Shown piece after piece: positions 20,688 to 30,193 of a stretch of DNA of 42,871 nt. This DNA is from Deltaproteobacteria bacterium (GTDB lineage Bacteria; Desulfobacterota; Desulfuromonadia; Geobacterales; Pseudopelobacteraceae): contig JACMKN010000037.1 of NCBI GenBank assembly GCA_014380135.1, forward strand, positions 1 to 42,871. The letters are read 5' to 3'. The stretch's first letter is position 1; every line of letters begins with the position of its first letter. Made by a program: the position numbers and the translations under genes. The notes under the pieces were generated by a model that did no database searches, had not been told where the DNA came from, and worked only from the letters and a program-made list of their open reading frames with translations.

Positions 20688-20734
20688 GTAGGAGCTCTGT
20701 TTCAGCGCCCGGTGCGGGGTGACCCCGCTCCTAG
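20688..20734. repeat. REP/BIME-like palindromic element
   Basis: Outer inverted repeat TAGGAGC(20689-20695)/GCTCCTA(20727-20733) with inner perfect hairpin GCGGGGT-G-ACCCCGC (20714-20728); overlaps DUF444 stop codon. Confidence 0.55.
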
Positions 20735-22110
20735 GAAATCAAACGTTTTATGCCTTCGATCAGCCTTGATTCATCGGCATCTTTTTGTATTACATCCAGC
20801 CGCAACAGGTCCGGCTTCTTGCTAAGAAGTTCGGAGCTGTTCAGATAGCGTGCTACAGTAGTGGTTCCCATCTGCCCATGCTCGGCAATGGTTACACCCA
20901 CCCGGCTGGCATAGGTCAGCATCTTTTCCAGTTCAGGAATCGCCTTGGAGCCGGCCTCGTCCCAATCATCGCCATCGGTGCCTTGAAAAACGTAGATGTT
21001 GTAATCCTTGGCCAGATTTTCACGGGCCACAATCTCGTTGACCAGTTGATAGGCGCTGGAAACCTGCGTTCCGCCGGCAACCCTGGAGTTGTAGTATGTA
21101 TAGAAGTCCGGCACCTCTTTGGCTTCTGTGTCGTGCAGTATAAAACGGGATTCCGCCTGGCCACCGTATTGGTAAAGCAGCCAGCTGTAGATCAGCACAT
21201 GTTGGCTTACGATCAGATCCGTGACCTTTCCGACCATGGAGCCGGAATAATCGCGCAGAAAAAAGAGCATGGCCTGCGGCTCATAATCTTTTTCGCGCGA
21301 CAGGATGCGATAGACCTTGTCGCGCGGGGCGATCAGGAACTGGGTAGGATCAATGTCCGATACATCCGGCAGGTTGCCCAGGGCGATGTTCGTTTCAACG
21401 ATCTTGCGCAGTGTAGCCTTCTTGTCCAGCACCTGGCCGAAACCGCGATTTTTATCCGTCAGATCATAGGTGTAGCGCGTAAAGGAACGCTTCTTGCCTT
21501 TGTCCTTAAGATTCGGCAGCTGAAATTTTTCGGAGAGAGTCTTGCCGAGATCGTAAGCGGAGGATTCCATCTCGTGATTCGAGCCACCTCCCTCTCCCGG
21601 GCCGCTACCGTCCTGATCGCCATCATCACGGACCGGTTGTTCACCGATGACTTCTCCCTCCTGCTCATCGCCGGTGCCGCCCGACGTGCCCCCTTCGCCT
21701 GGCGGACGAACCGTCGGATCGTGAAAAAACTTTTCCTCGACCGTGGTCGGTACGACTACGACCTTTCCCTTGCGGCCACGCCCAGGTTTTACCAGTTTGC
21801 CGACCTGTATTTTGCGGGGAAAGCCGTCCTGTTCACGCTGTCGGTCACGCTCCAGCAGTTCGTCCAGTGATTTCGCCAGACCGGCTGCACTTAAATAGGG
21901 CGTCACCGCCTGACGCAGGACAAGCAGATCACCGCTCTCGTAGAGGCCGCGGCTGAAACCTGCCAGATCGGGGTCCATCGGCACATCGCGCGCTGGAACT
22001 GCATGGCTGTCGGTCGCCGTTGCCAACTCCGCCCTCAGTCGCGCCTCCCGTTCGGGGTCAAGACCGGATGCTCTCAGTTCTTCCGGATATGTAGGCAGAT
22101 CATTTCGCAT
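20731..22110 (-). CDS. DUF444/YhbH (YeaH) family protein with VWA-like MIDAS
   Basis: 'MLFFLRDYSGSMVGKVTDL' (DxSGS), 'VAGGTQVSSAYQLVNEIV', 'FQGTDGDDWDEAGS'; Gly/Glu-rich linker typical of the family. Confidence 0.92.
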   Translation of the reverse strand: MRNDLPTYPEELRASGLDPEREARLRAELATATDSHAVPARDVPMDPDLAGFSRGLYESGDLLVLRQAVTPYLSAAGLAKSLDELLERDRQREQDGFPRKIQVGKLVKPGRGRKGKVVVVPTTVEEKFFHDPTVRPPGEGGTSGGTGDEQEGEVIGEQPVRDDGDQDGSGPGEGGGSNHEMESSAYDLGKTLSEKFQLPNLKDKGKKRSFTRYTYDLTDKNRGFGQVLDKKATLRKIVETNIALGNLPDVSDIDPTQFLIAPRDKVYRILSREKDYEPQAMLFFLRDYSGSMVGKVTDLIVSQHVLIYSWLLYQYGGQAESRFILHDTEAKEVPDFYTYYNSRVAGGTQVSSAYQLVNEIVARENLAKDYNIYVFQGTDGDDWDEAGSKAIPELEKMLTYASRVGVTIAEHGQMGTTTVARYLNSSELLSKKPDLLRLDVIQKDADESRLIEGIKRLIS

Positions 22111-22134
22111 ATATTCTTAAAAGGCCTATTGATT

Positions 22135-24189
22135 TTAGTTTTCATCTTCCTGCGTGCAGAAATATTCGATCGTCTTCTGTGCGCAGGTCCGGCAGTAGCC
22201 CAGTTTGTCCAGCATGGTCGTGATCATGCGATCGTAGAGTTTCTGGTTCTCCTCGTTGGTGCGGTTGGCCAGGGCACCGATCAGGCTGCCGGCGCCGGCG
22301 ATATCAGACTTCAGACGAACATCGGTGACCGCTTTGACCAGTTCCAGATTGTCCATGAAGTCATAATTGGGATCCATCGATATCTTCTGGCCGTAGATCT
22401 TGCGGATCGAGGTGCGGAACGAATCCCTCTGCTCCTCGGTTTTCAGACCTATTCTTTCCTCGACACTCTTCACATAACGCTCGTCTATTTTCAGCGCCCG
22501 CAGTTCTCCGCTCTGGGGATCCTTATATTTCCACATCCGGTCCGGCCCCAAGTTTTCGGCATCAATGCCGATGATCATGTTGACATAGTTCATCACGTCT
22601 TTGCGTATGGCATAAGGTTCATCCATGTAGGCGTTGAACATCTCGGTCATGATCCGTTCGCGGTAAAGCCCTTTGGCGATCTTCAAATCCTCCAGATACT
22701 TGGCGCGGTCATTGGTTTCGACCACATAGTCCAGTACAACCCGTTCAAGGGTTTTGAAGACATCGTAGGCGAACATGCAGCGCCCTTCATTGGTTTCCGA
22801 ATTCTCGACCTGCAGCTGGATGGAACGCCCCAGGCTGCGATGTCCCAACCCCTTCTGACCGAAGCGTTTGGTTATGTCCGGGTCCTGCCCGAGGGTGTCA
22901 ATCACCTCCGCCAACGCCTTTATGCTTTTCTCTCCGGCCACTTCCCCGGCCGCCAGCTTCATGGTTTCGATGGGGGTCAGCTTTTCAGAACGGGGAAAAC
23001 GGGTCAGGACAACAGCGACAGAGGCGGCATAGTTCAGGTTCGGATCCTGATGCAGTGCCTCCTTGGTCAGGGTTGTCTTGGCATCGCTGCCGATAGCGTA
23101 GGCTGTCAGACCTTCCTGCATCCGATAGTTGGTGTTGTGCGAGACGTAGCAGATCCGGCAGCGGTCAACGATCGGCGCCTCCTCTTTTTCGGCCAGGAAA
23201 CGGTTGAATTCGGAGTTGTTGCTGGTGGCGATGATCAGCGAATCTATCGGCCACTTGTAGCCGTCGATCTCGATGGCCCGGTTCTGGATCACACCCAGGT
23301 AAACCTGAACCAGATCTTTCTTGTTCTTGAAGATCTCGTCGGAAAAGTGGATTCCGCCGCCGGCGACCCGTGCCAGGGCGCCGCGACGCAGATCAAAACG
23401 GTAGGGGTTGTTGGTGTCGGAGATATGCAGCAGGCGCTGGATCGACTCTTCACCCAGCAGATCCACCGACGATGATGTGATCTTGTCCTTGGCAGGATAT
23501 TTGCCTGTAACGGTCCCCAGGCTTTCGCTCATCGGTACCGGTATCACCTCTATGAATTCCAGCATGCGATTCAGGTCGCCGTCGCAAAAATCGCGTATAT
23601 CGTTCCAGATGTAGCCGCTGCAGGCGCCCAGCGGGCGGTAGTTTCCGTAGAGGGTGTCTATCTCGGTTTCGTCCAACCCGCCCCGTTCAGCCAGAAAACG
23701 GCGGTTATCCGAGGTTGAGTCGTCCAGATTCATAGCCAGTATCAGCGGATCTTCGAAGGTCTGAGAATCGACAATATTGATCTTGCCGTAGTGCCCCAGT
23801 TGTGCCAGGCCGTTGAAGCGGAATGTATAACGGCGATTTTTCGGCTGTGACAGGAAAGCCCGATACTGGGCGCAAAGAAATTCGACAAAAAAAGTCTTGC
23901 CGTTGCCCGGTTCTCCGACCAGAACGAAGGCCATCTCCTTGCTGGAGCCCCCTTCGGCGGCATCCTTGACATAGGAAACGAAGCTGTTGATCTCATCAAA
24001 CATGCCGATGGTATGTTTCCTGCCGCTACGGAATACCTTGAAATCGTAGGTCGTCCGGCCGTTGACAACCACTTTCTCAAAGCCGGATCCCAGAATCATC
24101 CTTGCCACGGATTGAAAGGCATTTTCGAAGACTCTTTCACCTTCTTTTAGTGCAATAACATGCTGAATCAACTTTTCATGGGAAGCCAT
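22135..24189 (-). CDS. PrkA-type AAA/serine protein kinase family protein (PrkA1, 684 aa)
   Basis: Walker A 'VLVGEPGNGKTFFVEFL'; 'GGGIHFSDEIFKNKKDLVQVYLGVIQNRAIEIDGYKWPIDSLIIATSNNSEF'; first gene of the operon. Confidence 0.9.
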   Translation of the reverse strand: MASHEKLIQHVIALKEGERVFENAFQSVARMILGSGFEKVVVNGRTTYDFKVFRSGRKHTIGMFDEINSFVSYVKDAAEGGSSKEMAFVLVGEPGNGKTFFVEFLCAQYRAFLSQPKNRRYTFRFNGLAQLGHYGKINIVDSQTFEDPLILAMNLDDSTSDNRRFLAERGGLDETEIDTLYGNYRPLGACSGYIWNDIRDFCDGDLNRMLEFIEVIPVPMSESLGTVTGKYPAKDKITSSSVDLLGEESIQRLLHISDTNNPYRFDLRRGALARVAGGGIHFSDEIFKNKKDLVQVYLGVIQNRAIEIDGYKWPIDSLIIATSNNSEFNRFLAEKEEAPIVDRCRICYVSHNTNYRMQEGLTAYAIGSDAKTTLTKEALHQDPNLNYAASVAVVLTRFPRSEKLTPIETMKLAAGEVAGEKSIKALAEVIDTLGQDPDITKRFGQKGLGHRSLGRSIQLQVENSETNEGRCMFAYDVFKTLERVVLDYVVETNDRAKYLEDLKIAKGLYRERIMTEMFNAYMDEPYAIRKDVMNYVNMIIGIDAENLGPDRMWKYKDPQSGELRALKIDERYVKSVEERIGLKTEEQRDSFRTSIRKIYGQKISMDPNYDFMDNLELVKAVTDVRLKSDIAGAGSLIGALANRTNEENQKLYDRMITTMLDKLGYCRTCAQKTIEYFCTQEDEN

Positions 24190-24400
24190 GCTTGTCCTCC
24201 GTATGGTTATCGATTGATAGGAAGATTATCTCTTCTAATTATTACCCACTATAAAATATTAGCAAGTCGTATATGGAATATAACTTAAAAAGTTTCGGCG
24301 ACTACCCGCTTTCAATGGCGCAAGGCCTCTTTTGCCTTGCTGTAGCTGTATTATAAATGTTAATTTGCGTCCGGTTTGAATCATCTTCGGAGGTTTTTTT

Positions 24401-25561
24401 GTGAGCGTGTTCCGTTATCTGACGGCCGGTGAATCCCACGGTCCGCAGTTGAGTGCAATTATTGAAGGCCTGCCGGCCGGTATCCGCTTGTCGGCCGAGA
24501 CTGTTAATCTTGATCTGGCCCGCCGCCAGCAGGGCTATGGCCGCGGTGGTCGCATGAAGATCGAAAAGGACACGGCCGATTTGCTTTCCGGTGTGCGCTG
24601 GGGTGAAACGCTGGGATCCCCGTTGACGCTGGTTGTGAAGAACCGCGACTGGGAAAACTGGCTGGAAAAAATGTCGCCGCTGCCGGAACATCGTGACGAT
24701 TCCAGCGCCGTGACCCGTCCACGGCCCGGACATGCCGATCTGTCCGGAGCACTAAAGTACAATCATCGAGATGTCCGCAATGTGCTGGAACGCTCCAGTG
24801 CCCGTGAGACCGCAGTTCGCGTGGCGGTAGGCGGGGTGGCGCGGGCGCTGCTGGCCGAGTTGGACATCCGGGTGGGAGGCTTTGTTACCGAGGTGGGAGG
24901 GGTGAGCGCTTCTATTCCGAATGAGCCGCTGGGTACGCTGTGGCAGCTTGCCGCCGAGTCGGAAATGTTCTGTTGCGATCCGCTTGCCGAAGAGGAAATG
25001 AAGCGGGCCATAGATGCCGCCAAGGCTGCCGGAGATACCCTTGGAGGTGTGGTTGAGGTGCAGGTGCTGGGTGTTCCGATCGGGCTGGGAAGCTATGTGC
25101 ATTGGGACCGCAAGCTGGATGCAAGGCTTGCGATGGCGCTGATGAGTATTCAGGCTATCAAGGGGGTCGAGGTCGGGATCGGCTTCGAGGCCGCCCGTCG
25201 TCCGGGCTCACAGGTGCACGATGAAATTTTCTATCATGGAGGCTATTGCCGCGATACAAATAATGCCGGCGGTATCGAAGGGGGCATGTCCAACGGTGAG
25301 CCGATCGTGCTGCGGGCTGCGATGAAGCCGATTCCAACCCTCTATAAACCGCTCCGCTCTGTAGATATGCGTACTCATGAAGTTTTTGAGGCCACCGTGG
25401 AACGCTCCGATACCTGTGCGGTTCCGGCTGCGTTGGTGGTGGCCGAGGCGGTCGTGGCAATCGAGATTGCCAATGCCCTGCTGGAAAAGTTCGGCGGCGA
25501 TTCGATCGTTGAGATTCGGCGTAACATAGAGGGCTATCGGGAGCAGGTCCGCAATGCCTGA
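24401..25561 (+). CDS. aroC: Chorismate synthase (GTG start)
   Basis: '[25 protein letters not shown]', '[17 protein letters not shown]', '[31 protein letters not shown]'. Confidence 0.97.
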   Translation: MSVFRYLTAGESHGPQLSAIIEGLPAGIRLSAETVNLDLARRQQGYGRGGRMKIEKDTADLLSGVRWGETLGSPLTLVVKNRDWENWLEKMSPLPEHRDDSSAVTRPRPGHADLSGALKYNHRDVRNVLERSSARETAVRVAVGGVARALLAELDIRVGGFVTEVGGVSASIPNEPLGTLWQLAAESEMFCCDPLAEEEMKRAIDAAKAAGDTLGGVVEVQVLGVPIGLGSYVHWDRKLDARLAMALMSIQAIKGVEVGIGFEAARRPGSQVHDEIFYHGGYCRDTNNAGGIEGGMSNGEPIVLRAAMKPIPTLYKPLRSVDMRTHEVFEATVERSDTCAVPAALVVAEAVVAIEIANALLEKFGGDSIVEIRRNIEGYREQVRNA

Positions 25562-26075
25562 TCGCCCGATTATCCTGACCGGCTTCATGGGGAGCGGCAA
25601 AAGCAGTGTCGGTAAAGTGCTGGCTGAAAAACTTTCATGCCGTTTTATCGACCTGGATGCCGAAATTGTTGCGGCCGCCGGACTCTCGATCAACGAGATA
25701 TTTGCCCGGGATGGTGAGGATGCCTTTCGCGGGCTGGAGTGTGCCCAGCTGGAGCGGATTCTTTCATCAGGTGAGGAGTGTGTCATTGCCACCGGCGGCG
25801 GAGTGGTGATCAGACAGCAGAACCGCGAACTGATGCGGAAACGTGGGGTTATTGTCAATCTGAAGGTGACTCTGGAGCAGGTTCTTGACCGTCTGCAGGG
25901 CTGCAGCGATCGCCCGCTGCTGGCCGGTGAAAAGGCCCCGGAGCGAGTCAGGGTGCTGATGGAGGGGCGGGAACAATTATATGCCGACGCAGATATTAGA
26001 ATTGACACGAACGGGAAATCCGTGGAAGATGTCGCGGCAGTGATTCTGTGCCGTTTGAAGGGGCTTTCTGCGTGA
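25554..26075 (+). CDS. aroK: Shikimate kinase
   Basis: '[21 protein letters not shown]', 'FIDLDAEI', 'IATGGGVVI', 'RPLLAGE'. Confidence 0.96.
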   Translation: MPDRPIILTGFMGSGKSSVGKVLAEKLSCRFIDLDAEIVAAAGLSINEIFARDGEDAFRGLECAQLERILSSGEECVIATGGGVVIRQQNRELMRKRGVIVNLKVTLEQVLDRLQGCSDRPLLAGEKAPERVRVLMEGREQLYADADIRIDTNGKSVEDVAAVILCRLKGLSA

Positions 26076-27151
26076 GTGTGCTGACCGTTAACCTGGCTGA
26101 AAACAGCTATGACATAATCATCGAGCATGGCTCTCTTCCGTCGCTTGGCGCGCGTTGTGCGTCACTCGGTCTTTCCGGTGTGGCAGCGGTCATAACCAAC
26201 CCCACCGTATCCGCCCTGTACGGCCGGAAGGTCATGGATTCTCTGGAAGCGGCCGGTTTCTGTGCCGTTCGGATCGAAATTCCGGACGGTGAGGAATATA
26301 AGAACTCTGCTACTCTGAACCGGGTTTATGATGCCCTTCTGGCAGCCGGAGTCGATCGGAGCTCATTTATCGTGGCCCTGGGGGGCGGCGTGGTGGGGGA
26401 TCTGGCCGGCTTTGCCGCAGCGACCTGGCTGCGCGGCATCCCTTTCGTGCAGGTGCCGACCACTCTTTTGTCCCAGGTGGACAGCAGCGTCGGCGGCAAG
26501 ACCGGCATCGATCACCCGCTTGGCAAGAATCTGATTGGAGCTTTTTTTCAGCCGCGGTTGGTTCTAATAGACGTTGCGACGCTTGATACTCTCGATGCTC
26601 GCCAGTTCCGGGCGGGCCTGGCCGAGGTTGTCAAGTACGGCGCGATCATCGATCTGCCTTTTTTTGAATACCTTGAAACGAACATCGCTGCGATACTGGC
26701 GATGGAGGCGGATGCCTTGGTGGCTATTATCCGCCGTTCGTGCGAGCTGAAGGCTCAGGTGGTGGAGCTGGATGAAAAAGAGTCCGGTCTGCGGGCAGTT
26801 CTGAATTATGGTCATACATTGGGACACGCCTTTGAAGCGCTTTCCGGCTATAGCGGACTGGTGCACGGCGAGGCGGTTGCAATCGGCATGGCTCTGGCGG
26901 CGCAGGTTTCCGCGTCACGAGAACTCTGCAGCCGGGAAGACGCAGCCAGGATTATCGCACTGATAAAGCGTTGCGGACTTTCCGTTACGGTCCCGACCTT
27001 TGAGCGGCAGAAACTGCTGGATTCTATTGCAACGGATAAAAAGGCCAAAAGCGGCACCATCACCTTCATCTGTAACCTTGGCATCGGCATGCATGCCATG
27101 TCGCAGCATACCCCCGAAGAACTGCTCGGATTGAGCGGGTTGGAGGCATGA
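26072..27151 (+). CDS. aroB: 3-dehydroquinate synthase (GTG start overlapping aroK stop)
   Basis: 'IVALGGGVVGDLAGFAAATWLRGIPFVQVPTTLLSQVDSSVGGKTGIDHPLGKN', 'LNYGHTLGHAFE'. Confidence 0.97.
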   Translation: MSVLTVNLAENSYDIIIEHGSLPSLGARCASLGLSGVAAVITNPTVSALYGRKVMDSLEAAGFCAVRIEIPDGEEYKNSATLNRVYDALLAAGVDRSSFIVALGGGVVGDLAGFAAATWLRGIPFVQVPTTLLSQVDSSVGGKTGIDHPLGKNLIGAFFQPRLVLIDVATLDTLDARQFRAGLAEVVKYGAIIDLPFFEYLETNIAAILAMEADALVAIIRRSCELKAQVVELDEKESGLRAVLNYGHTLGHAFEALSGYSGLVHGEAVAIGMALAAQVSASRELCSREDAARIIALIKRCGLSVTVPTFERQKLLDSIATDKKAKSGTITFICNLGIGMHAMSQHTPEELLGLSGLEA

Positions 27152-28200
27152 CCATGCAACAGGATAATTCGTCGTTCTGGACTGACATAAAGAATTTTGA
27201 GGAACGTCTAGCCAAGTCGCCGGCCTCTTTCTGCTTTGCGAGACTGTCCGAGGTCTATCTCAAGGTGGGATTGCTTGACGACGCTTTGCACACTGCACGC
27301 CAGGGGGTTGCGAAGCATCCTGCCTATCTGGCGGGACAACATGCGCTGGCAATGGCCTGTCATGCCAAGGGTTTCAATGACGAATGTCTGGCAGCCCTGC
27401 AGCGGGTGACGGAGGCGATGCCGGAGGATCACGAATCTCTAAAATTGCTGGGACGCATGTCAGACGGAATCGGCGACCGAAACGCTGCCCGGCAGGCTTT
27501 TCAGACGGTACTGGAGTTTAATCCGGATGATGTTGAGTGCCGGCTGGAACTGGAATTGCTCGATCATGCCGGCTCAACCGTACTTTCCAGCAATAATTTC
27601 GATGAGTATGATGAGTACGATGATGAGGAAATCATCGAAGATCTGGAAATGCTGGAAGAACTGGACGTTTTGGAAGAGGATGAATCGTTTTCCGATTTCC
27701 AGTTTCAGGAAACGACCTCCGAGGCAGCTCCTTATGCTTCTTCTATTAAACCGCACCATGATCCTCTTTCTACCAGCACACTGGCTGAACTTTATGTTGC
27801 CCAGGGTTTCATCCATAAGGCGCTTGATATTTATCGCGCCATCCTGACCGCTGATCCGTCCAACTGTGACGTCAGCGCTCGTGTTGCCGAACTTGAATTG
27901 CAGGCTGCGGATGTGGGATCGCCATCGTTGGCAGATGAGTATTTCTGCGAAGAGGAGTTCGCAGAGGAGCCGTATACGGTTCCGGCTGTAATGGCTGATG
28001 TTCAACAGCCTGCCAATTCGTATAACTTGGCTCCGGAACATTCTTGTTTTACAGAGGTTTTAGAGAAGGAGAAGACGGCTTTTATCCCCCCGTTCAGGAA
28101 CTCTGGTTCAGAAGTGCCGCCTCAGGGAACAGCAGATAGTGCGCTTGCTACTCTTGAAGGTTGGCTGGAGAACATCGGGAGGATCAGGTCATGTCGCTGA
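27148..28200 (+). CDS. Tetratricopeptide repeat protein with acidic central segment
   Basis: TPR-like helices near N-terminus and 'STLAELYVAQGFIHKALDIYRAILTADPSN'; acidic 'DEYDEYDDEEIIEDLEMLEELDVLEEDE'. Confidence 0.85.
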   Translation: MTMQQDNSSFWTDIKNFEERLAKSPASFCFARLSEVYLKVGLLDDALHTARQGVAKHPAYLAGQHALAMACHAKGFNDECLAALQRVTEAMPEDHESLKLLGRMSDGIGDRNAARQAFQTVLEFNPDDVECRLELELLDHAGSTVLSSNNFDEYDEYDDEEIIEDLEMLEELDVLEEDESFSDFQFQETTSEAAPYASSIKPHHDPLSTSTLAELYVAQGFIHKALDIYRAILTADPSNCDVSARVAELELQAADVGSPSLADEYFCEEEFAEEPYTVPAVMADVQQPANSYNLAPEHSCFTEVLEKEKTAFIPPFRNSGSEVPPQGTADSALATLEGWLENIGRIRSCR

Positions 28201-28553
28201 GAGATACGCTTAATACGATTGTCTCTTCCGTAGATGGTGCACTCGCAGCTGTTATCATGGCTTATGACGGTATCCCCATCGATGAGGTCGCCGTGGAACA
28301 GGCCGAGTTTGATTTGCAACTTCTTTCGGTTGAGTATGCTTCGGTACTCAAGGAAATCAAGCGTGCCGTCGAAGTCATCAAGGCCGGGAATCTGGAAGAG
28401 GTTTCCATTGCCACTACACAGACGCGGGTTGTTGTGCGGGTGCTGAATGATGATCTGTTTGCGGCATTGATCATGAAACATGACGGAAACTTCGGCAAGG
28501 GGCGTTATCTGCTAAAGCTCAATTCATATGAGTTGGCTCGGGAGTTGTCGTAG
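28191..28553 (+). CDS. Roadblock/LC7 domain protein (MglB-like)
   Basis: '[35 protein letters not shown]...[29 protein letters not shown]'; start overlaps TPR stop. Confidence 0.85.
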   Translation: MSLRDTLNTIVSSVDGALAAVIMAYDGIPIDEVAVEQAEFDLQLLSVEYASVLKEIKRAVEVIKAGNLEEVSIATTQTRVVVRVLNDDLFAALIMKHDGNFGKGRYLLKLNSYELARELS

Positions 28554-28555
28554 TC

Positions 28556-28996
28556 ATGAAATTACTGGTACTGCACGGTCCGAACTTAAACATGCTCGGA
28601 AAACGGGAACCGCAGGTATATGGCACTCGGACTCTGGATGATATCAACTGTTCGCTGGAAAAGCTGGCAGATGGACTGGGGTGCTCGCTCTCGTTTTACC
28701 AATCCAACACCGAAGGAGAATTGATCAATGCCATTCAGGGGGCTGCAGTCGACTGCGATGGAATTTTGATTAACCCGGCAGCCTATACTCATACCAGTAT
28801 CGCAATCCGCGACGCGCTTTCCGCAGTTGCTCTTCCCTGTGTAGAGGTACATCTCTCCAATATTCACCGACGGGAAGCTTTCCGGCATATCAGTCTGATC
28901 GCACCAGTTGCGGTAGGCCAGATTTGCGGTTTCGGCAGCGACAGTTATCTGCTCGGTTTGCGAGCGCTATTTAATCATATTAAAACAGAAGCATAA
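28556..28996 (+). CDS. aroQ: Type II 3-dehydroquinate dehydratase
   Basis: '[27 protein letters not shown]', '[15 protein letters not shown]', '[17 protein letters not shown]', '[15 protein letters not shown]'. Confidence 0.97.
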   Translation: MKLLVLHGPNLNMLGKREPQVYGTRTLDDINCSLEKLADGLGCSLSFYQSNTEGELINAIQGAAVDCDGILINPAAYTHTSIAIRDALSAVALPCVEVHLSNIHRREAFRHISLIAPVAVGQICGFGSDSYLLGLRALFNHIKTEA

Positions 28997-29066
28997 GCAT
29001 GTCAGGCGCCGAAGTAGCCGTTTTTTCTATTTATCATAAAAATTGTTTGTAGTCAGGGTTTCATTT

Positions 29067-30134
29067 ATGCTAAAAAACAGGCGCTCCAGGCTGGATCCGC
29101 TCTTTGAAGAATTATCGCTGGATGCTGTTCTTGTCACCGATATCCGGAATATCCGCTATCTGTGCGGTTTCAGCGGTTCCGAAGGTGCGCTGCTGATATC
29201 ATCCGCTACGGCCTGGTTTCTGTGTGATTCCCGCTACACCGCGCAGGCTGCTGCTGAAGTGCAGGGGGCTGAAGTCAGGGAGTGTGTGCTTCGTCTGGAA
29301 ACTCTGCATGCCCTGTCTGTTGAAAATGGCTTGAAGCGGATCGGGTTTGAAGCAGCACACACCTCCGTCAGCGCATTTCGCAAAATAAGCGGTGCTCTGA
29401 GCGGGATCGAGCTTGTGGAGCTCGGGCCGGTTTTTGACGACATTCGGATCTGCAAGGATCCTTTGGAGATTGAACTGCTCTCGGCGGTTGCTACACTTGC
29501 TTCGCAGTCGCTGACTTCGATTTTGCCGCTTGTCAAGCCCGGGGTACGTGAGTCGGATATCGCTCTTGAGCTTGAATTCGAAATGAGGCGGCGCGGCGCC
29601 GACGGTCGCGCATTTGATTTCATTGTTGCCTCCGGCGTACGTGGTGCGATGCCGCACGGTAGGGCCAGTGACAAACTGATCCAATCCGGCGAGCTGGTGA
29701 CAATTGATTTTGGCGCCCTCAAGGACGCTTATCATTCCGACGAGACCGTAACAATCGCTTGCGGTGAACCGGGGGGGCGGGAACGTGAGATTTACGCTAT
29801 TGTCAAGGAGGCCCATGATCTGGCGATCCTGCAGGTTAGACCAGGACTAACATGCAGAGATCTGGATGCGGTAGCCCGCGATTACATTCGCGAACATGGC
29901 TATGGAGATTATTTTGGTCATGGCCTGGGACACGGAGTCGGATTGGAAATTCACGAAATGCCGACCCTGTCGCCGCGCAGTGAAGCAGTTTTGAAAGAAG
30001 GCATGGTGATAACAATCGAACCGGGCATCTATATCCCCGGTTTCGGTGGGGTAAGAATAGAGGATACGCTGGTGGTAACTGGCGACGGTTATCGTATATT
30101 GACAAGTGCCGACAAACATTTGCTGATTCTTTAG
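29067..30134 (+). CDS. pepQ: Xaa-Pro aminopeptidase/M24 family peptidase
   Basis: 'DFGALKDAYHSDETVTIA', 'GHGLGHGVGLEIHEMP', 'GMVITIEPGIYIPGFGGVRIEDT'. Confidence 0.93.
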   Translation: MLKNRRSRLDPLFEELSLDAVLVTDIRNIRYLCGFSGSEGALLISSATAWFLCDSRYTAQAAAEVQGAEVRECVLRLETLHALSVENGLKRIGFEAAHTSVSAFRKISGALSGIELVELGPVFDDIRICKDPLEIELLSAVATLASQSLTSILPLVKPGVRESDIALELEFEMRRRGADGRAFDFIVASGVRGAMPHGRASDKLIQSGELVTIDFGALKDAYHSDETVTIACGEPGGREREIYAIVKEAHDLAILQVRPGLTCRDLDAVARDYIREHGYGDYFGHGLGHGVGLEIHEMPTLSPRSEAVLKEGMVITIEPGIYIPGFGGVRIEDTLVVTGDGYRILTSADKHLLIL

Positions 30135-30193
30135 ATCTGCCTGAACACCGGAATAAACTACAATATCTGATCGTATTCAAAGGAGAGAAACAG

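Noticed and set aside
19628-20722. 364-aa plus-strand ORF antisense to SpoVR
   Set aside because: Shadow ORF opposite a conserved gene.
20785-21870. 361-aa plus-strand ORF antisense to DUF444
   Set aside because: Shadow ORF opposite a conserved gene.
22003-23475. 490-aa plus-strand ORF antisense to PrkA1
   Set aside because: Overlaps a well-supported PrkA gene on the opposite strand; no recognisable motifs; typical shadow ORF of GC-biased codon usage.
16744-24189. Evidence that the organism sporulates (PrkA/SpoVR/YhbH names)
   Set aside because: These families are common in non-sporulating Proteobacteria; no sporulation-specific genes are in the window.
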